This document shows, in pieces, positions 33,034 to 43,591 of a DNA stretch of 64,000 bases; the first letter of the stretch is position 1; every line of letters begins with the position of its first letter. A program made the translations under genes and the position numbers. Source of the stretch: Novakomyces olei (Eukaryota > Ascomycota > Novakomycetes > Novakomycetales > Novakomycetaceae); NCBI GenBank assembly GCA_016906335.1, contig JADEYG010000009.1:921001-985000 (forward strand), read 5' to 3'. The notes under the pieces are model-generated. The model saw nothing but the letters and a program-made list of their open reading frames with translations, had not been told where the DNA came from and made no database searches.

Positions 33034-36000
33034 TTATTTCTCTTTTCGCCGCTTTGATTCATACTCATGCCAATCTCCATCGATCATTTTTAGTCTAAAT
33101 ATCATTAGCACCAAGCAAAGTATGCACAACTTACGTTTGACACCTTTCTGGTAGTGGTGCAGATTTCAAATAAGGATGCTCAACAACCTCTTTTGCTGTT
33201 GGCCGTGATGCTGGGTCGTACTGTAAAATTTGCTGAACAAAGGCGATGGCCGACTCTGACATTGAACTGTTCATTAGTAACTTTGGCCTCATTGATTATA
33301 TAATTATATATTTGATCTCTGCATTACAAGACCAGTCTGTTCTGTATTCTTTCCTGGCTTGAATTGCTATTCATTATTTATTGTTATTATTCATTCCCAA
33401 TTTTTTAATCGTCTTTAATTTCTAATAATCATTTCTTTCCTCTTTTTATTCTTACCCGTTCAAAACCTGTTCAAGCCGGTTAGGCTGATTCGCTTTCGGC
33501 CGTACTAGCGGGTACCAAGGAAGGTCCATAACTTCAGGCCATCGTTTCTCGTCCGGAGAACCCAGAACGGAGAAAATTTGATGGAGTTCGTTAACTTCAT
33601 CGTGGCCCGGAAAAAGCGCCTTCCTTGTAAACAGCTCTACAACAATACAGCCGGCACTCCACACATCGGCACTCGGTCCGTAGACAGTAGCACCGAGCAA
33701 AAGCTCGGGTGGCCTGTACCACAGGGTTATAACCCTGTTTGTATAGTTCAATTGCCTTTGCAGCTTATCGTAAAACCGGGCCAGTCCAAAGTCTGCCAGT
33801 TTAAGTTCGCCCACATTGTTCAAAAGGATATTTGAGCCCTTTATATCGCGGTGCAAAACGCCTCTTTGATGCAGGAAGTTTAATGCATTAAACAGCTGAA
33901 TCGTCAAATCTTTAACATGACACTCCTCAAATTGAAAGGCTTTGTTCGCTAGAATTCCCGTTAGATCATGGTCCATGTACTCGAGAACCATAAAAATGTG
34001 GTTGCTCTCCACCATCATTTCCATTAGCGATATTATATGAGGATGCCTCAAGGATTGCAACAGCCGAATCTCCCTTATCGCTGTAAAGGGGAACCCTTCA
34101 CGGTCGTTTTCGATTTTTATACGTTTTAATGCTACAACAGCACCTGTCAAAGTGTTTGAGGCCTTGTACACTTTTCCATAAGTGCCCTCTCCAACTTGTA
34201 CTTCCCGATGGTAGATTGGCTGTGAAAGGCCTTTAACAACAACCACCCGGCTCGGAAACGCGGGGTCAGCAACAAGGTTTTTCGTGAAATCAACAGATTC
34301 ATTTTTCAAATCATTTCGCAAATTATTTTTCATATTATTTTTCAGATTGGTTTCCTTATCGCCAACGCTGTCAATGTATCTATTAATATTATTTTTATTT
34401 CCAACTTTTGTGTCATTTTTATGAGCATCATTGATAATCGGCCTGCTTGGAGTGTGCCTGACTGAATCGCCTCCAAATCTGTCTGAAGACTGGTCCTGTC
34501 TTGTACTGATATCGCTGCTATTCATTGCAGACGAGCCCCATTGCTGCTCGTCTTTTTCTTTACTCGGTTTGGTATTGCCCTCTGCAATCCTTAACATCTC
34601 CGCTTCTTGTACCGACACTTTTCGCTCGACTGCATACTGCTTTTCATCAGAGGTCGGATTACTAGAAGGCTCTTGGCCTATTTTCTCCCGTTCAAGCACA
34701 GAGGACTGAGCTAATTTCTGGTTCTTTCCTCCACGATCATCCTCTGGCGGACTGAACCCAAGTGCTTGGATTCGTGCCCGTGAAGGCCGAGAGCCAGGAC
34801 CTAAGGGCGCATCAGCGTACTGCCTTGCTACTGGTAAGTGCTGTGTTTGCTTAAACCCTCTCCCTGCAGAATCAGGCTCTTCGTCAAAGAGATGGTGTCT
34901 GAACCGAGAATTAGGCTTCGAGTCCTGCTGATCATTCTGGCCGTGCTTGAGGGACTCTTGTGACCGAGAACGGGACGAATGGGCCGAGTACCGGCTCGAG
35001 GAACTCGGGTCCCTTTCCCGCCCTCTTTCAGCTGTGGGCGGAAAAGGATCTGTAGGCCTACCCCGACGGTCACGGGAACGATTACGGTTATTCTGAGGAG
35101 CATTTTGGTACCGCGAACTAGGAGACTTGCCATAACCAGCACCGCTCTGTAAACGACGGGCATTCGGCCTTGAACTTGCACGATCGTCATAGGGCTCAGT
35201 CCGCGGATTGACTTGCCGACTACTATCCTGGCGGTACCTGCCCGGTCCAGTGGGGGGGACGAGCTCGGGCTCGATTCTCCGCCTTGCCCGATCTGCGCCT
35301 GTGTCACCAAAATCTTCGTTATAGCGTTTGCGATACCCGTTTGACGGACTGCTGCAGTTAGAATAAACGAAACAGAGACATTGATAATGTTAATATTAAC
35401 AGAGATAATATACAAGTAAAAGTAGAACAATTGATAAAACGTATATGCAAACATATATTCTTTTTCAAAGTTCTTCAAGTTCAAATTCAATTTTTCTCAA
35501 TTTTAGTTTTGTACATTTTAGTCCTTTTTTCTTGTTTTGTTGTTTTATTATTTTAGTATTTTAGTATTTTTTGTTTATTATTTTTTATTATTATTATTTT
35601 TTTTTTTAATATTATTTATTTTCTTTTTTTATTTATTTTCTTTTTTGAACAAGGCACAAAAAATACCAATCTTTAAATTGCAAACTTACGTCTTGTCAAA
35701 ACCTGGTCCATCACGCCCGTACCTCTCAAATCTGTCATTCATATCCCTGCTGTCCGTCGTATAATCATTCTGGCCAGCAGAGCCATTAACTCCTTGATCA
35801 AACCGGCTTCGATGATCAATCTGACGGCGTTCATCAAACCTGCTGCTCTGTTCGAATCGTTCGAATCTATTAAACTTTTCAGGGTTTTCTCCAGCCCTTG
35901 CACGAGGCATTTCCTCTGTTCTGTTAAACCTTTCGAAATTTTTGAAATTTTCTGGTCGTTCGTCATAGCCAGAAAAGGCTGCGTTTTCACGGTCGCCGTT

Positions 36001-36295
36001 CAAGTACTCCTCCTCTGGCCCAAAGCCATGTGCAGACGACTGCGGTCTGCGCACGTCTCTGCCGGCACGAGCCTCGTAGTACGGAGGGTTATGGCTCTGA
36101 TCTGGAGGAGGGTACTCGTGGCCCGCAGGAGACCGAGTCGTATATTGGATAATACAATATGGAAATATATTGGATAATACAATATGGAAATATATTGGAT
36201 AATACAATATGGCATTGGAAGAATATATACGGGACAAAATCTGGACCGGTAGTGAATGCTGTTTGGTGGCAGCCGATGCCGCTCTGTAATCCCAT
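33034..36295 (-). CDS. Ctk1/Lsk1/CDK12-type RNA polymerase II CTD kinase
   Basis: Cyclin-dependent kinase that phosphorylates Ser2 of the Pol II CTD repeat. Exons by phase: 36295-36231 (provisional), 36094-35690, 35351-33456, 33266-33135 and 33094-33034, about 852 residues. The N-terminal half is Arg/Ser/Asp-rich (RSRSQES, RYSAHSSRS), as in CDK12/Ctk1. Kinase motifs: VGEGTYGKVYKA, VALKRIKI, FPFTAIREIRLL, LHRDIKGSNILL, LADFGLAR, TNRVITLWYRPPELLLG and VWSAGCIVVELF. The last exon, joined by a 40-nt intron, gives GDWHEYESKRRKEK, the short tail typical of Ctk1/CDK12; without that splice the frame ends early. The first exon is uncertain: the intron would run 36230-36095 and hold a 25-bp repeat. Cyclin-binding helix reads PFTAIRE rather than PITAIRE. 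Confidence 0.9.
36141..36212. repeat. 25-bp tandem repeat, almost three units
   Basis: Period-25 array; each unit contains ATATTGGATAATACAATAT, whose ends are inverse complements (ATATTG/CAATAT). It lies in the probable first intron of the CTD kinase gene. Confidence 0.92.
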
Positions 36296-36602
36296 ATACT
36301 TGCAAGAGACACAACGCGCTAAAAATACAGGAAACTAAAAGTATTTAAAGCACAATTTACTTTATCATTATAAAATTATCATTATACGTATAAGGCTGCT
36401 GAACAATTGGATATTGGTAATTTCAATGACCATCCACGATACATCTTTTAAACCATTAGGCATTTAAACTAGTACGATTATACACATATGCAGATCACAG
36501 TATGATTATACCAGCGTGCTGCATAGAGCATTGACTAAAAATTCGAGCTTTAACCATCAAAAAGACATTGTTCTATAATGATGACGATATCTTTGACCAA
36601 TT

Positions 36603-36855
36603 TCACTTTGATTTGGCATTCTCAACAGCCTCCTTGATGGGCTCTTTGATCGGGTGCTTGTCGTGCTCATGTACATATTCGATATGCTTATCCTCTAGAA
36701 TAAAAAGTTAGTAAATTTGCTCACATTTAGACTTCCGCCAACGTCCGACGGCACAGTAACGTACCCTTGAAAAGAAGGTAGCCAACACCCAAACCAAAAG
36801 TGGCCAGAGCAATAATTGGAACAGTTAATCCGCGAGATTTAGCTACTGGTGCCAT
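36603..36855 (-). CDS. Tiny single-pass membrane protein, 60 residues
   Basis: Two exons (36855-36765 and 36694-36603; intron 70 nt with TACTAAC branch and TTCTAG acceptor). It begins MAPVAKSRGLTVPIIALATF, so a short basic head precedes one membrane segment (VPIIALATFGLGVGYLLF). A hydrophilic tail rich in Lys, Glu and His follows (EDKHIEYVHEHDKHPIKEPI). The shape is that of a small accessory subunit of a mitochondrial inner membrane complex or an ER tail protein. I cannot name it. Phase, splice sites and the membrane segment all support a real gene. Confidence 0.7.
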
Positions 36856-37525
36856 TGTAATATATCGATTATGATTGATGGTTGCGTGTATGTAGGTCGT
36901 CGTGGGCTTGGATACACTTATATATCTACATAATCGTACTTATCCAGTCCGGATAAACATGAACCCGCTCAGGATCCGTACACTATTACTCAATCTATCG
37001 TTACTTGTAAATATATATACGTCATAACCGTTCCTCATATGCCGGTCTTGTCGATTAGGAGATAGCTATTACTTGGTACAAATACTTGTAATCTTATTGG
37101 TTATCTCTCGTTGCGTTTATGTTTGGCCATTTGTGTAACTGTGTTCTATGAAAACCGTTCTACACGAGAAATCACGTGGAGTAAAAGTTCAATGAATGAT
37201 GTTTTACTAATCATTTCTGTCAGTGTGAGCTCAGATCACGTCCGTTATGGTATGCCTGTACTCCTGAACCTTGCTCCTTTCAACTGTATATAAAATAAAC
37301 CATTTACTAGGGCAATTCTTTTGTAAAACGTAAGTATATATTCTCAAACTCGATATATGAAATGCCTTCCATGCAAAAACAAGCTCTACCCAAAATCTGA
37401 ACTATTGTATAAATGTTCCGTCTTCCCAAACTCTTGAAAACTCTCTTCAATAACCCACCGAAACAAAAGTATAGTAAACGGATAAAAACAAATAAAAAAG
37501 CATGTAATAAAGAACCTAGGCCTTT
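36856..37525. other. Spacer, no gene seen
   Basis: Promoter region of the 60-residue membrane protein and the 3' flank of the next kinase. An open stretch at 37413-37679 on the plus strand overlaps the kinase end and looks like chance. Confidence 0.6.
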
Positions 37526-40476
37526 TTATGGTCCAGAAGACCGAACAGCTGTCGCGGCAGGCGAGGCTTGCGACCGTCCTCGGCCAGTGAAAAAAGAAAA
37601 CATTCGTTTTGTCGAACTTGAGCGCGGTACGCTGCTCGCAGTCGAAACTGATCGTGAATGTTTGGCTTGTGCTTGTTGATTTGAATGCTGATTTTCCTGA
37701 TTTATATTTGAATGTTGATTGGTAGCAGGTCTTGCATCTCTGCGTGCAGCATTTGAAGCTGAGAAAAGGAAAGAAGAAATGCCCGAGATTGTGCTCGACC
37801 TAGAAAATGACGACATTCTATCGGTCTTTGACCTTTTCTGAGGAGCAGTTTCACTTTCTTTCTTCTTCGTGTTATTTTCATAATGTGAGGCTTCTTTGGC
37901 TCTTGCTACGGGAAGACCGCTGAATGAGGAACCGGCTCGTTTATGGTCGAATGAAATGTCTCCACCCATGCTAACGGCTGCCTTTTTATGCTGATACTGA
38001 TTACGATTTGCAGGCGGTAATATTTTTGATTGAACTTGGCCAGTATGCTGAGTTGTTGGAACTTTGAATTGAGGGTCAGTTCCATTATCACCTTGACTCT
38101 TTTGAGATCGGTCGAATCCCGCTTGATCCAGTAAGGGACTGTGCTGCTGCTCTGATCTAACAATTTCACCGGGGGCATGGGTGAACGTGCTGCGAGCCGT
38201 GCTTCCAGTCCGTTGTAGAAAGCTGTTTCGTCTTCTATGCCAGTTTGTTCCTTCAGCAGCATTTGAAGAGGCAATAGAAGAAGAAGTATTACTGCGTGAA
38301 AGATTTTGTGCAGAAAATTGTGAAGCGTTTGTAAGAATCGGAGAGGTTTGCATTGATCCAGAATTCGCTCCTGTACTGTTTGCTGCCAAGGCAGCAAAAG
38401 CAGTAGCAGCATCGCCGGTGCTTCTTACCGTTGAAGCAAATGTCGGAGCTGCAAAGGAGGGATGAAAAGAAGTAGGCCTTGGCTTTGCTGCTGGAGCGGG
38501 GAGTTTGTTTAGCTGCTGATGATTTGGCTGTAGTGGAGCCATTGCCTCTTCTTGTCTTTGAAACGTTTCATACGCAGCATTTTCGTTTTGTTCAAGTCCA
38601 GTGAAGGTTGCACTGCGTTGCATTTTGGTGCTTTGATCAATAACACCACCTCCACTGACAATGCGAATACTAGATTGCACCTTTGCATTTGTGTTCGCAG
38701 AAGTATGAGCGTCCGCAGTAGAACCAGGCACTTGCAATGACGCCTTTGCCACTCTCTCGTCTACCGCATGTCTTTGGCTGTTCCTGTTTGTATTCCTTAC
38801 TGGCAAAGCAAACTCTGTTTGCATAGACAGCCGCTTATCAGCAGGCTGCCTCGGCGGCCTTAAAGGTCCGTTTGAGTGAATCGATGGAGTTGTTAAAACG
38901 GCCGGCGAAGGTGAGGGCCCTCTTTCCGAGACTGATCTCTCCATTCCCATAGACCGCATACCCGAGACTATATCGCTCGTCGCAGTCTCTGTTTTTTTAA
39001 CAGTTGCCGATTTGTTTGTGGTTTCAATTGCTGACTGCCTGGCAGACGTATCATGCTCAACTCTTTCCTGTTGGCTATACAAGATAGAATGAAAAGGATG
39101 AAGGAACGAATGTTGCTTCACCTCTTCCAATCCCACCCTTTTCTGTGGATTCGGCTGTAGAATCTTACGTAGTAAATCCCGTGCTAAAGGGCTCACGTAT
39201 TCTGGAAAAGTTAGAGCTGTTGTAGTGATATATTTGTATAGCAGCCCGATATTATCGCTGTTTGGATTATTCGGATCATCGTCAAACGGGAGGTAGCCAG
39301 CCAGCATACTGTAGAGAATCACCCCGCAGCTCCACACATCTACTTTACGGCCCTCGTAACGTAAATCTGATACTACCAGCTCGGGAGCCGCATAGCATGG
39401 ACTTCCACAGCTTGTCTCCATAAGATCAGCGACTCGCCGACCCGACCGGGTGAAGCAATCCTGCATTTCTATGCGCTCACGCGCATTAAAAACAGTGGCA
39501 AATCCAAAGTCTGTTATTATCATGTTCATATTGCGATCCAGCAATAGGTTTTCCTTGCCAAAGCGTTAGTTTATTTCTTTCAACAAAGCTTTTGAATCAT
39601 TCTTTTCAATAATGCTCTTTGCTTCTTGCTATATTCTGCAGTGGATTCTTTGTCGGTCTTTCCAATCTTTCATCCAATTTTTTTTTCCTTTTCTTCTTTT
39701 TATTCTTTTCTTTTATGCATACCAATTTAAGGTCTCGGTGTACGATTCCCTGGGAATGAAGGTAGCTGACTCCCGAAACAAGCTGAGCGAAAAGTCGCCC
39801 CGCCACTGCATCTTTGAGATACCGATATTTTAAAATATGATCAAATAGCTCGCCACCACTTGCATATTCCAGGACAATGCCGATATGTTTGTCGGACTCG
39901 AGCACATCTAAAAGCCGGACAATGTTCGGGTGCCTTACTCTCCGTAGAATACCAATTTCACGCTGCACTTTTGTCAGTTTTTCCCTTTCATTGGAGACTT
40001 GTTGTTTCCGAATAAGTTTGATAGCCACCTGTCGTTAGAATCAGTCTGAAAGAAATAGACAAAGGTATAGGAAACAACAACTAATCAAACAAAAGCTAAG
40101 CCGTGAATGAAAATAAATTAAATAAAAATTAATGAAAAGTTAAATTAAAAGTTAAATGAACTGAATAATGAATGAAAAAAAAAAATCAATCAGCAAATGT
40201 TCAATAATTCAAAGATTGCAAACAAACCTGAGTATCAAAATTTGTACTGTCACGCCGTTTAGGCCAACCCAGTTTAACTTTGCCGAACTCGCCTTCTCCC
40301 AAGGTACGGCCAAGTACCCAATCGCCAAATCTTATTTCCCTCCTAACTGACCGGGTACTACGTGCACCAGAGACAGAAGGAGGAGGCATTGCCAGTGTCA
40401 AGTTGCTGCTCACTGACGCGGATGAGGGAATAGCGTGTGTGTGCCCAGCACTCGCGGTCCCACCCACCATCACCAT
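37526..40476 (-). CDS. Kin4/Frk1-like Ser/Thr protein kinase
   Basis: Exons 40476-40228, 40028-39723 and 39553-37526 (860 residues), all phase 0. Motifs: [99 protein letters not shown], and [19 protein letters not shown]. The long activation segment with an insert after DFGFA, and the [10 protein letters not shown] / [11 protein letters not shown] pattern, resemble fungal Kin4/Frk1 and S. pombe Ppk9 kinases of the CAMK/SNF1 branch. About 560 Ser/Asn/Gln-rich residues follow the kinase domain with no KA1 domain visible; the end is basic ([10 protein letters not shown]). Kin4 acts in the spindle-position checkpoint in budding yeast, but the role here is not shown by sequence. The acceptor before GENLL was set by the HRDLKxEN motif. 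Confidence 0.88.
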
Positions 40477-41426
40477 TTCTAGTGTGGGGGTTTGATTCTA
40501 TTTAAAAAGCAGCTCAAGTATTGTGAAATTCGTTCCGCTTTCTTGTCTTTAGAGCAGTTTGAGGGCAAAATGAAGTGCTGATGGCATCAAAATGCCGTTG
40601 TTTACTGCGCGTTGTTGCGTATTGCCGTAAAGGACCGCGTGAGCGCGTTTAAGTAAGAAATCTAAGAAAACAAACACAATATTATTATTATTTTCATTCA
40701 TTATCATTATTATCATTACTTTGATAAGTATTTATTACTTTCTGTATAAAACAATGTGCCTAATCTTTAGTACTTTTGTAATATGGACAAAATATTGTCC
40801 GAAGCTTAACCCTAACATAGTTGCACGTGTTGTGGACTGTTAATGTATGGGTTAAGACGCGAGATGGTTTACGTACAACATTAATACACTTTTGCGCCAT
40901 AGGTTTACACGAAAATTAAGTCTTGCAAATCCACTCGTCTTGTGTGGTCCAAGTTCATTAGAGTACGCTCAGTTTTGTATTTTTAGACCCCGACTGGCAC
41001 CTGCATGCAGCTCTAACGCAGGAGATTTGTATGCAAAGAGGCTTATGCTCATATTAGTCAACAAGTGTTCGCTGCACTTTAATGCAGATACAAGCCTAGT
41101 AGATAAATGGTGAGCGCTATTACTATATTGAATTAATGGTATCATACTTGGTTATCAGTATCGAGGTTTGTGCGTATCCTTCTTAGCTCCTTGGATCTAT
41201 TCTATTTCATGTCGCATGGAAAGATCGACACCCCTACATAAAAAGGCGTCAATGACTTGCATAGTGTATGAGAGCATCAAGCAGTCTTGCGCATTTGTTT
41301 GCAATAACAATGATTAATTTTTTATTCTTTACAGCTCAAATTGATTAAATGAAAAGTGCATATCGCTCATCGGTGAATGACTTCTTTGATAGTGTCTACA
41401 GAGGTATGCAGATCGCCTAAACCTCT
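40477..41426. other. Spacer with one telomere-like motif
   Basis: Holds TTAACCCTAACA at 40806-40817, about 330 bp upstream of the Kin4-like start, and an ATT/ATC-rich run near 40680-40720. Open frames here lack any recognisable product. Confidence 0.5.
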
Positions 41427-41638
41427 TCACTTTTTCTTTGCGTATTTCGCCTGAGCCTCTTTGAGCTTCTTGGCATCCTCCTGCTGTTTCTTTTTGAAGG
41501 CCAGATCTGTTTTATGGTTAACTTGTTTATATTATATCCAAACGAAACAATAAGAAGCTTACCTTCCTCGTCCAAATCCTTTTTTTCTTTTTTCCCCGTC
41601 TTGAGTGGCTTCAACTTTCCACCTTGTCGTCCCGACAT
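41427..41638 (-). CDS. tma7: TMA7 (translation machinery-associated protein 7), short form
   Basis: Two exons (41638-41563 and 41506-41427; intron 56 nt) give 51 residues. It begins MSGRQGGKLKPLKTGKK and continues DEEDLAFKKKQQEDAKKLKE, a near match to the start and middle of TMA7/CCDC72, a small basic ribosome-associated protein of about 64 residues in yeast and man. The frame stops after AKYAKKK, so the conserved GPL...GGIKKSGKK tail of the family is missing. I looked in the next 80 bases for a third exon with that tail and did not see one. It shares a divergent promoter of 326 bp with the PAQR gene. Confidence 0.85.
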
Positions 41639-41964
41639 GTCTCTTTTGCCGTTTCCTCCCGCTATTTGCTTTCGGTTCTCAAAGACGTGTACGTATTGCT
41701 AAGAGCTTTTGGCGAATTATGGTAGATTTATATTATAATCCATAAATTTCATGCTACAGTGTTATGTTTATCTTGTGGCAATAGTCTTGTGATAATTTGC
41801 AAATTAGATTAACTTCTAAACCGAAATCTGCTGAGCCATATTGGAAGATATTGCATAAAACTATTATATGTGAACGCGCCTCCATATATTAAAATATGTA
41901 TTCCGACAACCCATTTACCGGACGCTGCTGCCGTTGATTCGCTCAGGACATTAGCCAATTCCCC

Positions 41965-43520
41965 ATGAGCACTCTGCAAAAGCGGCATACCTCGACGAAA
42001 GCAAATAATGCAGCATCTGCTAAATCAAATGCCTCAGCCGACATTAAACAGTCTCTTTTAAGCTTTGAACAATTGCCTGTATGGCTCCAGGTATCGCAAT
42101 CATTGCAATTGTCACCTTTTGTATTTGCTAATTTCAAAAGGATAATCATTACATACGCCATTACTATCGGCCGCCTTCAAATTCATTATGCGCGTCTTTT
42201 GGATCAGTCTTTACGGTTCACAATGAGACAGGTACAAATTAAATAAGGATTCTTTTTATTTTATATTAATTAATTCATTATGTTTTATTTTTTTATTTTT
42301 AATTTTAATTTTTTGGTTTTGTTTTTAATATATAATACTTGAATGCCTTAATGTCGAGAACTTTCCTCATATACCTTTGACTTTTTGCTCCCACAATTCA
42401 AAAAGTTACTAACAAAAAAGTCAACATTTGGACTCACTTGTTAGGGTCTATTGTCGCTCTTGCAGTAGCGACGCTTTTACCGCGACTGTTACTCACTAAA
42501 TACTCTACGACTAATGAGGCCGATATTTTGGTTTTAGGAGCATTTTTGGCTGGAGCCACTATTTGCCTCGCAATGTCTGCCACGTATCATTCTATAAGCA
42601 ACCATTCAGCCCACGTAAATCGTATAGGAAACCAGCTCGATTATGCCGGGATAGTTTTTCTCATTGTCGGCTCGTTTTACGCCCCGATTTATTACGGTCT
42701 CGTTCGTACTCACCCACATTTAATGCGGTTTTATAGTGGGCTAATAACTATCTGTGGAGGGTTCACTCTATGTGTGACATTACATCCGAAGTTCAGGTCA
42801 CCAGCGTGGCGGTGAGTTTAATTTATTTTTTTGTTTATTTATTTAACGAATATTTTTCATAATTTGTCATTTTGTCATTTGATGTATACCAATTGTTAAA
42901 ATATAATCACGTTTTCGGTGTCTTTGAAAGCGAAACTAATTTACAGACCTTATCGAGCAGCACTTTTTGTCCTACTCGGACTTTCTGCCGTTTTCCCTGT
43001 GACCCATGCTCTTCGGCTTTTCCCTGCCGATATTCTTTCATCCTCAATGGGTTTGCCTTGGCTCATTTTACAAGGCATTTGCTACATTACAGGAGCAGTA
43101 ATTTACGCTTGTCGTGTTCCAGAGCGGTCTGCACCCGGCCGATTTGATCTTGTTGTAAGAGATGAGTATCATTTTATTTTTATTCTTATTATAATTATGT
43201 CATAACAATTTTTAATTTTCAGTGATGGCTCCTTGTCATTCATAAATTGCTTATAAACATATTTCCTCAGCTCAAAGCAGTCTTTTAAAAAAAGATTATG
43301 TCTTCGTGCACTACAGCCTTTTTAAAACAAACAAATTTCTAATTTATGAATTCAATTTTTATTATTATTCAATATTCCTATAATCATTCGAATTTTACTA
43401 ACCCTTATTCAGGGCTCTTCACACCAAATATTCCACGTTTTTGTTCTACTTGGCGCCGTCTCGCATTTTATCTGCATCCTGACATCATACCACAGCTACC
43501 ACAAGGCTCTAATACTTTAA
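41965..43520 (+). CDS. Izh/PAQR (adiponectin-receptor-like) seven-pass membrane protein
   Basis: Membrane protein of the PAQR family, which includes yeast Izh1-4 (zinc and sterol homeostasis, probable ceramidase activity). Exons: 41965-42090, 42141-42231, 42421-42811, 42947-43154 and 43413-43520 (307 residues). Family motifs are in order: SFEQLPVWLQDNHYIRHYYRPPS, VHNETVNIWTHLLG, SATYHSISNHS with the first His, LDYAGI, PERSAPGRFDLVGSSHQIFHV with the second and third metal-site His nearby, and a final span ending YHSYHKALIL. The conserved Ser-His-His-His zinc site appears complete. Introns are 50, 189, 135 and 258 nt. Confidence 0.92.
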
Positions 43521-43591
43521 GACAAACGACTAAAAAATCAATAAATAGAATTAACCGCATTATAAAAGACAAAAGAATCGAGAAGCTTCAA

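Noticed and set aside
40892-41113. 73-codon plus-strand frame
   Set aside because: No family resemblance, no splice partners and a biased, low-information product; likely chance in a spacer.
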